Assembly (NCBI RefSeq): GCF_907164915.1
Contig: NC_061870.1
Span: 5,422,273-5,486,272 of the forward strand
Direction: 5' to 3'
DNA from: Impatiens glandulifera
Lineage: Eukaryota; Streptophyta; Magnoliopsida; Ericales; Balsaminaceae
DNA: 64,000 nt
Each line of letters starts with the position of its first letter. Positions within the stretch are counted from its first letter, which is position 1. The translations under genes were made by a program, and so were the position numbers. Shown in pieces: positions 1-13,793 of this stretch. Under the pieces are notes generated by a model, which was not told the origin of the DNA, searched no databases, and saw only the letters and a list, made by a program, of their open reading frames with translations.

Positions 1-200
1 TTTAATATGGGTACAACATTTATCCCAAATACTTTTATTTTATTATTTTATTTTGGCCCTAAACCTTAATTAATTTGATTAATTAACACACTAATTAATC
101 CTAATTAATTGTTTTAAATGTGTTTTCGGCCATGAGGTTAATTATTTTGATATTATTAATTAAAAATAATTCAAATTAATTATTTTAATATTATAAATTG
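1..200. other. AT-rich intergenic sequence
   Basis: Very AT-rich stretch with repeated AATTAATT motifs. I see no gene, RNA or recognisable element end. Confidence 0.5.
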
Positions 201-1850
201 GGATATAGATTTTTAGTATTTACACAAATAAATAGAGATTACAATAACAAACAACAAAAAACATACCAGACCTAAAGTTGTAAAATTTTGATTCTATTAT
301 TAACCTTCTCTTTGGCTACTATTACTTTGTTTTATAAACCCAATCTGGATTCTTCAAATGTCAATCTGCATTCCACGAATCCCAGCGATTATATTCACGT
401 TGCATCCTCACATGTTTGTCTCTAGACATTGCTATTGGTGATTGAACTGTTGCATATGATGATGTATGTATGTGAGCTATGTTTACATCATTTCCTTGGG
501 TTAACTTTACTTTAGTTGAGCCATCACTTATCTGATAAAATAAGTTTTGTTTCAATATTTCAAAAACTTCATATTTGCCTACGTTCCTTGACTTCAACTT
601 TGTCTGAGTTGCTTCGATCTACTTTCATAGTCTGCTCTTCACTTTTCTCCATTACTTTTCTATCACTTCCATGTTCTAATTTTTTTATTTCTTTCATCCC
701 CTAATTATTCACCTTTTTCTTCCTCTAATTATTCTTCATTTCATCATCTAATTCTTCATCTTCTTCTTTATCTAATTCTTCATCTTCTCCTTCATCTAAT
801 TCTTCATCTTCTCCTTCCTCTAAATATTCAACATTTTCATCCTCTACTTCTCCATTTTTTTTAGTTTCCTCTAAATGCCTTCTAGTTCCCGATTCTTTAG
901 TTTCATTTTCCTAGGCTTTTTTTATTATGCTCTTGAACTTTCAGACTTTCCTTTTACTCTTGAACTTTCGGGCTTTACTTCTGTTCCTGAACTATTAGGT
1001 TTTCCTATTGTTCTTCAATTATTTTTGCACATTTATTATTGGAATGTTCAAAAGTATTGCAGAACGCACATCTGTTTGACTTCCATTCATATTAAATATC
1101 CATGACGTTTACTTACCTCTTCTGTCAATCACTGTCATTTTATTGGTAGAGTACTTCTAGGATGCACTTAAATGTTTATCCTAACACATGTGATGTGTTC
1201 TCTTTCCTCCGTGATTGGGTTCATATATAATGGTTTTCACAAGAGACTAACAAAATGACTAAGTGCTTTTGTATTGTACATATGAGCCGGATGTTCCTCA
1301 ATTTGAACCAAATTTGAGTTGTTTCTTTTAGTTTGCTAAGTAGGTTAATTCCTTCAAATTATCTTTCCAACTTTATGTAGTTTGACCCAACCTAAGTATG
1401 CCCCAACTTTAGAATATTCTCCAGATTTGTTTCCTACTTGAACTTCAGGAAATAAAGATTATTGATATTTGTAAATACCTTTTCTATTCCAATGTGCTCC
1501 CATTGCTTTAACAAGACATCCTTAGTAACCGGGAAAGATACACGATTCTTTCCTATGTAGTTCCCAACAACTACATATTTTCACTTTTAATGCAATTCTC
1601 TTCAATTTCAGAGGGTAATTTAAACTTAAAAAGAAGATTTTAGAATCTCAACCTTTGATTTAAAATCTCCCAAATAAGTTTTGCCTTTGTATTGTACCTA
1701 AGTTTTAACTTTCTATTAAGTGTTTTTTTTCTAAATTTTATTTACTTTCCAACTGGACTTAATTGATAGTGTAAAGCTTGGTTTTTGGACACTTCATTAA
1801 CTCCTGCATTGTTTCTACGAGCCAACTAACTATCTTATCATATTATTCAT
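200..1850 (-). pseudogene. Decayed LINE-ORF1-like (DUF4283/zinc-knuckle type) copy 1
   Basis: Read on the minus strand, this stretch keeps fragments of a DUF4283-type protein. Around 1440-1560 it encodes a piece of the form VLLKQWEHIGIEKVF. Then comes a block ending in a VRI-type strand (around 1160-1210), an acidic Glu/Asp/Lys-rich stretch (about 690-870) and a short C-terminal piece (361-597). In plants this arrangement is usual for the first ORF of non-LTR retrotransposons. The whole segment aligns by eye, in reverse complement, with 4545-5950. Stops and frameshifts break every frame, and I see no reverse transcriptase, so it is an incomplete dead copy. The outer limits are approximate. 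Confidence 0.55.
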
Positions 1851-2299
1851 TTTTGAGTAAATTACAGTCATGAGAGGCTATAGACTATTGAGTTTTTTTT
1901 TTTTATATAATCTTTATTAAAATGATTAATAAAGACTAGAATTTGGTCCATATTATTAGGTTAATAAAATTAAAAAATATTTTTTTTGGTTACTATTAAC
2001 GAATTAATAATTAATAGAGACTGAAATATTTTGTTCCTATTGAATTTAAGTTACTAACTATATTTAGTCACTATAAACTTAACGTGAGAAGAGAATTTTA
2101 TTTGTATTGTTTCAGCTTATTATATTTGGCTATGTAATTCCGTCTCCATCATGGGTGAGAATTTTTTTATATTTTGAACAAACGCCTTAATAAAACTTTA
2201 TTTCAAAATTAGGGCTATATTTTTCTTACAATAAAACAGATGACCTTACCAGATTTGCGAGATTTGAGTTGTACCGATAAAGTGAATTAGGTTTTATTC

Positions 2300-2991
<692 letters not shown>

Positions 2992-3780
2992 TCAATTCTT
3001 CTCTCACTAAATGTAAGGTTTTTTTTTACAACTTTGAATGCATCTGAACTATTGCTCATTGTTCCTGAATCTTCAACTTATTTATTATTACTAATGTTTG
3101 CTCTTATTTTTAATCCATTCAGCTATATCTTGAATGTTAGATAGTTACTGGATTAAATTGAGTTCATAACTCTCAAATTGTGATTCTACTCTATAGAAAT
3201 GTTCTTGGGGGTACTATGATCTCTCATCTTGATAACAATTATTCATTTTTTATGGGTTTTGTTGAAGACTTGTAGAAAATTCTTTATTTTCACTTCTCAA
3301 AATCATCTAATTTGTATTTGTGTTTAGAGACCGCCAGTTAATTACAAATAGAGTAGTGTTTCTCAAAATAGGGCGATTTCATTTTGGTATAAGTTAGAAC
3401 CTATCACTTGCTCCAAAAGGACCCGATTACCCATGAATCATTCTAAGTAGTTATTCCATCTCCATAGTATCTCTCAATCGATCTTAGAATTCCAAAAAAT
3501 AAAATCAAGAACATACACAAATCGGGTTTTGATTAAAATATCATCCTTTTGATCATGCTTACAACTCATTTACTCCAAATCAACTGAGAAAACATTCTAA
3601 GTTGATTAGAAGCTTCCATTTATCCAGATTCATTTCTCAAAGTTTATTTTTAAAGAATATTTTTCGGAAATTGATTTTTTTTTGTAAATACGGTGAATAT
3701 GAAAAAAATGTATGAATTAAGTAAGTTTCTTAGTTCATAATTTGTTATGAACTGTCTTGAGATAATTAATAACTATATTT
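2992..3780. other. 3' flank of RPS27A; no gene seen
   Basis: This holds the 3' UTR of the ubiquitin gene, starting with a T-rich stretch just after the stop, then AT-rich DNA. I see no canonical AATAAA near the stop and no other coding signal. Confidence 0.5.
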
Positions 3781-3784
3781 AATT

Positions 3785-5950
3785 TTTCATTCCAACATTA
3801 GGTTGATTATAAGTCTAAAGACTTGCAATCGACATAATCTGCACGGTGAAGCACGTTTGGTATAATCGACACGTTAGTAACGCAAAATTCGGTTGATTGA
3901 TTTGGTCGTCGGTTATGGGAAACATGATCGGAGTCACTATCGTCTGACACGTTCGGAAAATCGTCTAGGGTAATAAGTTGCGAAATTAATAAACATCGGA
4001 CAGAGTTTGAACAAGGTGAGGAAAATGGTCGCAAATTTTGGTCGCGAAATCTTTGTTTGCGATTGATTGAGGATGATCGCGGTTCAGTTCATGTTCTATT
4101 GCACAGAGTATTCATGTATTCCACATTACTCTGTTCTGTATCTACTCTTTTTGCTGTATAATTTTGTTCTTCTACAATAATGAGAAGAAAGAAAAGCAAC
4201 AAGACAAAGGAAGTTCAAGAATTTGATTTGGAAAGTATAAAGGATGTTGTTGAACCTGAAATCAATAGGAAAGCCAAGGAAAATGTATATGAAACTATAC
4301 ATGAAAGCAATTAAGGTAAAGAACTAGTAAATGTTCAAAGTTTTGATGAAGATATAGGAAAAATTAAGGAATATGTAAAGTTGTGTATAACAAAAGAGAA
4401 AATTTCTTCGGACTTAAGAATAAATCACAAAGGTATTGATGCATGCAAAAAAATGAGAGATTATGTTCAATAAAGTTAAAATCTAGCAAACTAACATCCA
4501 ATTGAATGTACACTACCTTCATGATTGAAATTTACTAAAGAAAGAAAATATAAAATGATAGTTAACTGGTTTGTGGAAATAATGAGAGAGTTGATAAAGT
4601 CCCCAAAATTAAAGATCTATCATATCCGGAGCAATTCAAGATGGAAGGTTAATGAAGTATGGAAAAAGAATGAATAAAAAAAGTAGAAGAACAAGCAAAA
4701 TACAAAGGTTTCAAATCTAGTTGGGTGAGTTTAAAACAAAAGTTGAGATTCTCAACTCTCCTTTTAAATTTAAATTTCCTCTGAAATAGAGGAGAAATGT
4801 GACCAAGAATGGGAAAATGTAACTATTGGGAACTACATAGGAAAAAAGTGTATCTTTGCCAATCACCAATGAGGCACTACTGAAACAATGGGAGCAGAAG
4901 AGACTGAAAAAGATATCTGTAAACATTCATGATCTCCATTTTCTGTAATTTAAGAAGGGGACAAACTTGAATGATATTATGAAACTTGGGCATACTTACA
5001 TTTGATATAACTGTATGAAGATAGAGAGATGGTATAGAGAATCGAACCTTTTAAGCAAGTCAAAGGAAACAAACCAAATTTGGTTTAAGCTTAGGAACAT
5101 TCGAGCACACATGTATAATGTAGAAGATCTAAGTCACTTTGATAGTCTATTGGGGAAACGATTATATATGTACCCAATTATAGAGGGAGGAGAGCACCTT
5201 ATTTTTGTTAGAATAAGCATTGAAGTGCATCCTCAAAATACACTGCCATAGAATATGACAATTGTTGACAAGAAGATAATGAATGAAGGCCAAACATGTG
5301 TGATTTCTGCAATACTTTCTAACATGCTAGTACTAAATGTGCAAAGCAATTTAGGAATAGTAGAAAATCCTGAAAACTCAGGACGCAGAAAAGCAGGAAA
5401 ATAAAACGGAAGAATCAAGAATGTAAGAGCATATTGTGGAAGTCAAGGATAGTGATAAAAAGAAAAAAAATGAGGAAAATGTAGAGGAAGAAAACAAGGA
5501 TGAATTAGAGAAGGAAGAAAACAATAAAATTGAAGAAACATGAGATGTTGAAGAAGTTAAATCTAAAGATAAGGAATAGGAACAAGCAAAAGAAAAAAAA
5601 ACAAATAAATAACAGAGGAGAAAAGTGAGGAGGAAACTAGGGTTTTTGATCAGTTGAAGTAGAGAAAAACATTGATAAAAGCCCTAAAATTCTAAAAAAG
5701 TCATTTTATCAGATCAGTACATGTTCATATATAGGTAGGATAAACAATGGGAGAAAACATACATCATCATCTACTATAATTCAATCATTTTTCGTGAAGT
5801 ATGAGCAAGGAAGGAGAAATGGAAGAAAGCAACATGTCCTACAAGGCGAATATGGAAATAATAATAATTGAATATGGCAATAACAACAAAGATTGAGAAC
5901 GTTAATTGTAATATTTGTTTATACTGTTGTATGATTGTTACAATTTAGAA
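3785..5950 (+). pseudogene. Decayed LINE-ORF1-like (DUF4283/zinc-knuckle type) copy 2
   Basis: This is the plus-strand counterpart of copy 1. A CpG-richer stretch (3785-4100) could be its 5' UTR. A Lys-rich N-terminal reading frame begins at the ATG at 4181, and a DUF4283-like region lies around 4545-5000. A better preserved piece (5015-5251) ends in a FVRISIEV-type strand, where family members usually carry a conserved R-I/V-C-V-E-V motif. Then come a Lys/Glu-rich stretch (5440-5640) and a C-terminal piece. Stops and frameshifts interrupt all parts. Assignment to a LINE rests on domain order only, because no endonuclease or RT follows. Confidence 0.5.
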
Positions 5951-6239
5951 ACTTTAAAGTTGTTTGTTTGTCATCTTATAATCAAAACTAGAGTTTATCT
6001 ATTTTGATTCTTGACCCTCCCACTTTTTAGTCTTTTTAATAAAATTGTGCTAAACCATTTTCCTAAAAAAAGTTTAAAGACTTATTTAGACTAAAGATAA
6101 CCGTTTGTTACTCATTTTGTAATTGATGCAATATAAATAGTGACCGAATAATAAGAAATCCCTAACCAGGTTATTTTCATTTTTCTCAACTTCTACATCC
6201 TCTACCTCATCTATTCACTCTCAAATCTCTAGCTACAAA

Positions 6240-8195
6240 TTTTATCAAATCGATCTCCGATCATTTTGTTAATGGTACCAAAGAAAATCTAGGCGAAGAA
6301 GAAGACAATTTACCGATTCTATCAAAGTAAGACATAACTTCTAGATCATTGAATATAAAAATAAGTTTTGAATCTCAACTTCCTGAAATTTAACAGAATT
6401 GTATACTACTCTTATGCCAATGATCTTAAAGTCAAAAAGAGTTTTGATTCTTACTTGTACACTAACTATAACTCAAATCTCTAACCCTAGCAGTCATAAT
6501 CTAAACCAGAACCCTAACAAAATAATTACGAAAATGAAATACAACAATGATCCTATTCATATACATTCAATATATTATCTATGCCTAAATATTACCTAAG
6601 CAGTTCTTACTGGAAGAGAAACTTATTTCGAATGGATTCTAAGTATTAGGTTTGCTCTTTAAGTGAAAGTTAAGATAGATTTTATTGATGGTTCATATCC
6701 AAAACTAAAAGATCAAGAGGATGCAAGGATTCTGAATAGGATAGAGGCAAGGATTGAAATACGATTTCAATCCAAGAAAACCAGCCGTGATCTATGGCTT
6801 GAGATAAGTCTAGATATGAAGAAAATAATGGTCCAAGGAGGTATAACCTTTAAAAGGATATTAACTTCGTTCAACAAGGTGACCTTGACTTAAAAGAATA
6901 CTATTCTAAGGTGATATTTCTTTGGGATGAGATGATGGGGTTAAAACCTCTAAGAAGATGCAAATATAAAGGAATTCGACTTATTTGTGATGAATGACTT
7001 TTTGAAGAAAAAATTCTTCAAGATGATGAGGAACTTAAGCATCTTCAATTTCTGATGGAGCTTGATGATAATACGAGTATGTCAAAAATTAAATTCTCAT
7101 ACAAGATCAATGGCCAAACGTTTATAAAAATATTTTACTACTCTTCAGAATATCGAGAGGAGAACTAACTAGAAAAGGTCTTTTCAAAAATATGCAATGG
7201 TGGTAAAAAAAAGAAGATGAAAGAGTTTATTATCCTGCAAACAAGAACAAGAGTGCATGCTGCACTAATTTTGGAGGTAAATGACACATCATGGATGACT
7301 ACTTTAAGTTGATTGGATATCCAAAGTCGTAAAACAACCAAAAGATAATGCAATCAAGAAAAGACCATCAACTACTTTGTTCATTCCACTATAGACAAAG
7401 ATGATTTTTCCAGGAACCTTCCATGGATGAATACAAAATGTATAATCAGTTATTGAAGAAAATGTAAGATTTCAAGAACAAGGCAAATGGATCTTCTTCA
7501 TCTGTAGATAAGTTTTCTAACTGTATTCTTAATTCATTTGAATATGATTTCAGCACTAATGAACAAACAAACGTATCATATATGTGGCTTATTTATTATG
7601 GAGTATATATATATATATAATTAATAAGAATGCATTTTTTATATATAAGAAAACTTGATGAATCTAGAATTTTATACTTAGTTGATGGATAAAGTAGAAA
7701 TATAACTGAAATAGGAATTATTAAACTTCTTAATTGTTTGAAGTTTAAAGATGTATTATATTCACCATTTTTTAAATATTACTTAATTGCAGTTTCAAAA
7801 TTTACATAGATAACAATATGAGATGTATTTTCTTAAAATTTGACTCTAAATCATTAATTCTTTTGCTGTTATGCGCAGAATCTTGAGAGAAGGTTCATAG
7901 TAAATCTGGGAAAGAGAATGAAGAATCTGTACTTCATTGAAGACAGTCCAATTTTTAACAAAAATCATAATAATGCACTTTATTCTTCTTTAAATGTTGT
8001 TTCTGATTCATTTCTTTTACACAAACGATTATGACATCCTTCTTTTAATGTTGTAAAAAGTGTATTTCATACTATTATGTATAAAACTTTTCATTTTTCA
8101 ACCTGTCCTATTGTTAAAATGCAAAGAGTTCATTTCTTTCAAAGCGTTTCTAAAACATCAAAGTTTTTTAAACTTATTTATATGGGAAACAAAAA
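6240..8195 (+). pseudogene. Ty1/copia gag-pol remnant, heavily decayed
   Basis: Pieces of a copia polyprotein can be read in order on the plus strand. A gag (UBN2-type) segment lies around 6800-7100, with a LKEYYSKVIFLWDEM-like stretch followed by LKHLQFLMELDD. A piece downstream of the protease, with the form LKFKDVLYSP, lies around 7740-7775. A pre-integrase HKRL.HPSFNVVKS segment is near 8015-8060. Many stops and frameshifts are present. The remnant ends where a Ty3-type 3' end begins at about 8196. Neither LTR was recognised, and the start is approximate. Confidence 0.6.
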
Positions 8196-8790
8196 GACAG
8201 TTGTAGATCAATAGAGATGGGGCCCAAACAGAAGACCAGACTTGGAAAGATGCTGAAGTGATATGCATTCAATGCTCGGAGATGCTGGAAACAAGGAAGC
8301 ACATAAGATCAAAGTCTCTTCATCAAGGCCGACAAACTTTTAATGGGGAGATAATGTTAAGATCCATGAATATACCCAACACCCTCCAATGTGCACATTG
8401 AGCACTTGGGCTAGATATTGTTGTGGGGTTTCTATTATTCTGTTCCATAACAATAATTTTGATTATATTTTCCACGAATGTGATTTTGGTTAAATCCCTC
8501 GCATCTATTGTAATAGTAACAACTGAATATTCTAGGGTAATTCAACTATTATATATGTTGAACTCACTTCCCCAATGGGACATGAATGAAAGCTTTTTGA
8601 AAGTTCATTATCTCAATTGTATTTTCTGATTTTACTCTCTATCTTGGAATGTTAGGTATCTACTAGCAGATTTTTTTCTCATCTTTGCTTATTCTTCTCC
8701 TATAATCTTTAAATTCTTCTTCACATAATTTTTTCGCTGAATTTTGAACACAAATTTCCCACTCGATCCTTGAGATCAAGAACCAGTAAG
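8196..8790 (+). mobile_element. Ty3-type element fragment: end of pol plus 3' LTR
   Basis: The stretch 8205-8350 matches, in opposite orientation, the last part of the pol gene of the Ty3 element at 9947-15454 (its 10379-10576 segment). From about 8355 it matches that element's LTR end to end, with many substitutions. The LTR part runs from the TG at 8355 to about 8790. This is therefore a truncated, older relative of the neighbouring Ty3 element in inverted orientation. Confidence 0.7.
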
Positions 8791-8805
8791 TTTAGTTAAA
8801 AGATT

Positions 8806-9160
8806 TAAGTAATAAAAAATCCTAGTCTTACAAGGGATGCCCAAGGTAGAAAACACAACGCTCTTCTAGCTAGTTGTTAAAGGTCTTCCTCTAGTAATTC
8901 GTCTCTTTATACGAAATTCCTAATCATACTAGGAACTTCCAAAGGCGGAAGATGTATGACCCTTGAATGTAATTGTAAAGATCATTTCCCAACAAATCGC
9001 ATTCTTATATAAGATTCATAGTATTACTAGGGATTTCCCAAGGTAGTAAACATAACGCTCCTCGAGCTAGCTATTAAAGGCCTTTCTCCAGCGAGTCGTG
9101 TCCTAGTGCAAATTCCTGATCATATTAGGAACATTCGAAAGCGACGAGCATGACATTTTT
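8806..9160. repeat. Two-copy direct repeat, period about 197 bp
   Basis: Two similar segments follow each other. Shared landmarks include AACGCTC near 8857 and 9054, AGCTAG followed by TTAAAGG, and TAGGAAC near 8930 and 9127. No coding potential is seen. Confidence 0.6.
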
Positions 9161-9779
9161 CGGTTCAATTTCAAAGAACTTGTCTCCAACTAAAAATGCT
9201 TGGAACAAGTTAAGACTTCAATTTTTGTCTCAAATTTCGCAAGACTCCTCATTCTTTTTAAGATTGTTGCAATTTCAATATCATCTAGTTTTTACACTAA
9301 AGATACATTTTTATCCACATATTGTTCTTTAAACCCTCAAATTTACTAGGGAATTTGTTTTTGTAAAAAAATGTGCACAATGAGTATCTCGGTCGCTGGT
9401 CGATGCGAATCTTTTCCTAGTGGATTGTAAGCCAAAACTCTAGTCCATACTAAGAGCATTGAGCATAAAATCATCAAAACGTTTATCCAAATTACTACGA
9501 ATTTTTCATCGACATGTTACATTCTAATGGGAGAAAACTCAGAATTTGTAATGAAAGTTTTGAAAAAAACATAATGTGTCTGGTCTTCTAGTCGTCACAC
9601 TATAGAAAAATCTCCATGGATAATTTATCAGATATCTAGTCTAAAAATGAGTGGCATTTAAAAAAAATACATCAAAACCTTCTTAGGTGATACCCTCTAA
9701 CCCAACGGTTAAGGATGTTTGTTTACCCACACGATATTTGGACTCTTTATTTATTTCAGATTATAAGTATGTTTAAAAT
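9161..9779. other. Intergenic, with a short tRNA-like motif
   Basis: No gene is seen. At about 9700-9745 the sequence CCCAACGGTTAAGGATG followed by TTACCCACACGA resembles the 5' half of a tRNA or tRNA-derived SINE head. No complete tRNA fold is apparent. Confidence 0.4.
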
Positions 9780-9946
9780 CATTTAGACATCCATCAACTT
9801 TGAACGTTAAGGTAATCCTTTTAAGATTCCCCTTGAAACACTTCAGCAACGCTAAGGTGGAAGCATAAAAAACATGTTGAAATCCTTTAGCTCCGAACTC
9901 TAAGATAATCCTTTCGAGCTTGCCCCCTCGAAACCATTCAGCATTG
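9780..9946. repeat. 93-bp tandem array, segment 1
   Basis: About two degenerate units containing GGTAATCC, CTTGCCC..TCGAAACC and CAGCA..GCTAAGGTGGAAGC. The array is cut by the Ty3 element that starts at 9947 and resumes at 15455. Confidence 0.7.
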
Positions 9947-10433
9947 TGTCACAACCTGATTCGTAACTTAGAGTTTTGATTTATTGGTTTCAAGAATCGA
10001 GTTTTTGATTTCTGGGACCGAGAGGGAATCTATATTCAAAGTGCATCGGAAATATTATGAGAAGAGAATTCAAGGTTTAAAGGAAAAAAAAACCAAGGTG
10101 AGAAGAGAATACTGATAGAATATACCTAACCGTCCAAGATAGAAGATCAAGACATAAAATATAATTGAGACTAAGACCTTTCACAAAGCTTTTATTCATA
10201 CCAAAAGGGAGGTGGTCATCAACATATATAGTGGTTGAATTACCCATGAGTAGTCAGTCATAATTCTGTTACAACAACTTTTAGGGACTTAATCAACAAT
10301 CAATTTAGTGGGAAACAGAAAAACATAATTAAAATATTGTTATGCTACAAAAATAGAATTCCTGCCTGAGTCTTTAGATCAAGTGTTCCAAAGGACCGTG
10401 GGAGGTGCTATTTTTTGTTCGTGGACCGTAACA
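9947..10433 (-). repeat. 3' LTR of the Ty3 element
   Basis: 487 bp, starting TGTCACAACCTG and ending CCGTAACA in plus-strand reading. It matches the right LTR over its whole length with scattered substitutions, which implies an insertion that is not recent. Confidence 0.92.
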
Positions 10434-10450
10434 TCATCTCCCCCATCAAA
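10434..10450 (-). other. Polypurine tract of the Ty3 element
   Basis: On the minus strand, a GATGGGGGAGATGA run lies directly before the 3' LTR, where plus-strand DNA synthesis is primed. Confidence 0.8.
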
Positions 10451-13400
10451 AGTTTTTCGATCTCTATGAAGAGACTTTTGTCTTGTTTGCCTCCTTGTTT
10501 CCAGCATCTCTGGGCTTTGAATTCTTATCACTTCAACATCTTCCCAAGTTTGGTCTTCTGTTTGGGCCCATCCCAATTGATAACCAATTGTCTTTTCATT
10601 TCCCCATGCACCATGATGTCTTATTCACCCACAATTTTGTCGGTCTTGTTTGGTTGTGTACTAAGTTGGGAAATATTTTCAATAGCATAAGGGGTTCCTT
10701 GGAATGATTTTAATTGCGAGACATGGAAGACATTGTATATCTTGGTGTCGGTCCCGAGTTCTAGCTTGTAAGCAACTTCCCCAATCCTTCCAGCACTTGA
10801 AATGGTCCAAAATATTTTGGAAAGAGCTTGTGGAATAACTTCTAGACCAAGCGTTGTCTATATGGATGTAACTTCACCAATGCCTAGTACACACTTGCAA
10901 CGTGACATCTTTTCTCTTTTTTCCTGTTGCTGCTTCATACGATTATGGACTCTTTTCAAATGGAATTTTATGAGTTGGAGTGTGGCTTCCCTAGCTGTTA
11001 ATGATACGTCCACCTCTTCCACTCTCGAGTCTCCTACTACATACGGTGTGTGGACAGGGTATCCATATATTGCTTCGAAAGGCATTGTTTGTATTGCTGT
11101 ATGGAAATTAGTGTTATACCATCATTCAATCAAGGGAAACCAGTGTACCCAATCTTTCGAAGTTTGGCCAGCCATGCAACGTAAATAAGTGACCAAGCAT
11201 TTATTGACTATCTCGGTCTGGCCATCCGTCTGGGGGTGATAAGCTGTGGATAGAGCTTGCTTTACTCCTTGTATCTTTAAGAATTCCCGCCAGAAGGTGC
11301 TCAAGAACACTTTGTCCCGATCGATAATGATGGTTGTCGGCATTCCGTGGAGCTTGGAAACGTTGTCCATAAATGATTCAGCTACGGTCCAGGCAGAAAA
11401 GGATGTTGCAGACTCATAAAGTGGGCCATTTTTGATAGTCTGTCAACTACAACAAATATAACACTTTTACCTTTGGCTTGGGTAAGTTTTCAATGAAATC
11501 CATGGAGACCGATTCCCAAAATCGACTAGGAATTGCTAAGGGCTGAAGCAGACCTTTATATGCTGAATTATCTGATTTATTCTTTTGGAAAACTTCATAG
11601 GTTCGAACAAACTCTCTAATATCTTTCAGCATCCCTGGACATGAGTATACTAGTTGCATATTCTTCTAGGTGACCAGTGTCCCGAATGTCCCCCTTCTGC
11701 ATGGCTGTAATTAAGGTATTTCTGAGATCGTTGTTCTTTCCCACCACTAGTCGGTCCCTTTTTCTTAACATCCCTTGGTCATATGAGCATTCAGGGTGAG
11801 AATCAACATTATCACAAATTTCACAAATGACTTTGGCTAAGTTGGGATCTTATTCATAGCTTTCTTGAATTTGTGTTTGGATAGCAGTGTCATAGACAAA
11901 AATCCCTGCACATTGGACCCCTACTACCTGCCTGGACAAAGCATCTTCCACTAGGTTTTCTTTGCCCTTTTTATATTGAACAACAAAATCATATCCCACC
12001 AATTTGTAGAGCTATTTTTCTTATTCCGGGGTTTGAACTCTTTGTTCCAGCAAGTATTTGAGAGCTTCATAATCGGTCTTCACAATGAATTGCTTATATC
12101 TAAGGTAGGATCTCCACTTCTCCACCACAAAGGTCAAGGCCATCAGTTCCTTTTCATATGTGGATGATGGTAACTTCTCTGGTTTAATTGCCTTGCTTAT
12201 GAATGAAATGGGTCATCCTTCTTGCATTAATACTGCCCCTATACCAGCTCCACTTGCATCGATCTCTACTACAAAGAGAATATTGAAGTTGGGAAGCGCT
12301 AGGACCGGAGGGGAAAGCATACGCTGCTTCAACAACAGAAATGCATCTTCAGCTTCTTCATTCCATGCAAACTGACCTTTTTTCAACAGGGAAGTGAGGG
12401 GTCGTGCTATAGAGCCGTAACCTTTTATAAATCTTCTATAGTATCCGGTCAGACCAAGAAACCCTTTCAATTGCTTAGTAGATTCTGGAACTGGCCAAGT
12501 GCTCATTGCTTCTAGTTTCGCTGGATTAGTGGCTACACGATTCTCATCAAGAATATGGCCTAGATAGGAAATTTGCTTGCACCCAAAATTACATTTTCCC
12601 TATTAAGGAATAACTCATTATGTTGCAGTATTGAAAGTACCTTATGTAAGTGGTGGATATGTTCCTTCCAACTCGGGCTGTATATTAGGATGTCTTCAAA
12701 AAATACTAGCACGAATTTACTTAGGAATGGTTTCAGAGTTGTGTTCAATATGATTTGGAAGGAGGATGGAGCATTGGTTAGGCCAAAGGGAATCACCAAA
12801 AATTCATACAGGCCTTCGCGAGTCCGGAATGCTATTTTGTGGTATTCACCTGGGTGCATCCTTATCTGGTGGAACCTTGAACGCAATTCCAGCTTGGAAA
12901 AGAACCTGGGCCCATGCAATTCTTCCATTAATTCTTCAATGACCGGGATAGGAAACTTATCTTTGATGGTTGCTAAGTTTAGCCATCTATAATCAATACA
13001 CAATCTCCAAGATAAGTTTTTCTTCCAGACTAGTACCACAGGGGAGACAAAAGAATTGTGGCTTCTCCTTTTGACTCCCCTGTCCAGCATATCGTTGACC
13101 AAATGTTCAATTTCTATTTTCTATAGGGTAGGATACCAGTAAGGACACAGACATACAGCTTCCGTGCCTTCCTTTAGTGGGATGCGGTGATCCTGTTCCC
13201 TGGCTGGTGGTAAGTCTTCAAGTTGCTGGAATATTGGGCTGAAGTCATCTAGCATCTGCTGAAGGTCTTCAGGGATATCTTCTGGCGCCATTGTAGTGAG
13301 TGAGAAAAATTGGGCTTCGTTTTCACTTCTCATTTGGACCATGACAGCAACATTGCCTTTCTTTAGAAACTTCTCTAGATGGTCACCCTGTATTAGGGTG

Positions 13401-13793
13401 ATCTGTGTATGGGGTATGCCTTGCACGACCGTGGTTATCCCTTTTTTTTCATAAGAAAAGGGTTAGTTTTTCGAAGTCCCATTTGGAAGGACCTAGAGTA
13501 ATCAGCCACTCGATGCCCATCACAATATCTTACCCTATCATGGTTAGCACCTTCATGTTCGTTTGATAAAATTTACCTTCCATAGACCATTCCAGATCTT
13601 GGCAAAAGCTAGAGCAAAGAATTTTAGAGTCGTCTTCCACTCGGACCGATAACAATTGGGTGGGAAGGATTTTATGGCTAATGTTCTTTATTAACCTGCT
13701 ATTAATGAAGTTATGAGTGCTGCCTGTATCAATTATAATCACAACTGACAGGTTCCCGATCTTGCCAAGAATCAGGAGTGTTTGAAAGTTTTC
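10451..13793 (-). pseudogene. Ty3 pol: protease, RT, RNase H, integrase (broken)
   Basis: Read from 13793 down, domains occur in the Ty3 order. The protease has DTGSTHNFI (13742-13530). RT (13102-12560) has a LVFFEDILIYS active-site region, RNase H starts with LTGYYRRFI (12506-12213), and the integrase zinc-binding part and catalytic core follow (11659-11447; 11370-11122 with STAYHPQTDGQTE). The C-terminal piece, with WAQTEDQTWEDV near 10576, looks like the chromodomain-type tail of chromoviruses. Breaks: stop codons after gag, after the protease and before RT (13118-13120), and frame changes near 13430-13530, 12510-12560 and in the integrase. Both RT metal-binding positions visible as Asp in relatives read Glu here (FSKLEL and FFED). 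Confidence 0.88.

Noticed and set aside
10802..11188. Plus-strand open frames across the Ty3 pol and gag regions
   Set aside because: They are shadows of the minus-strand polyprotein, which matches known domains.
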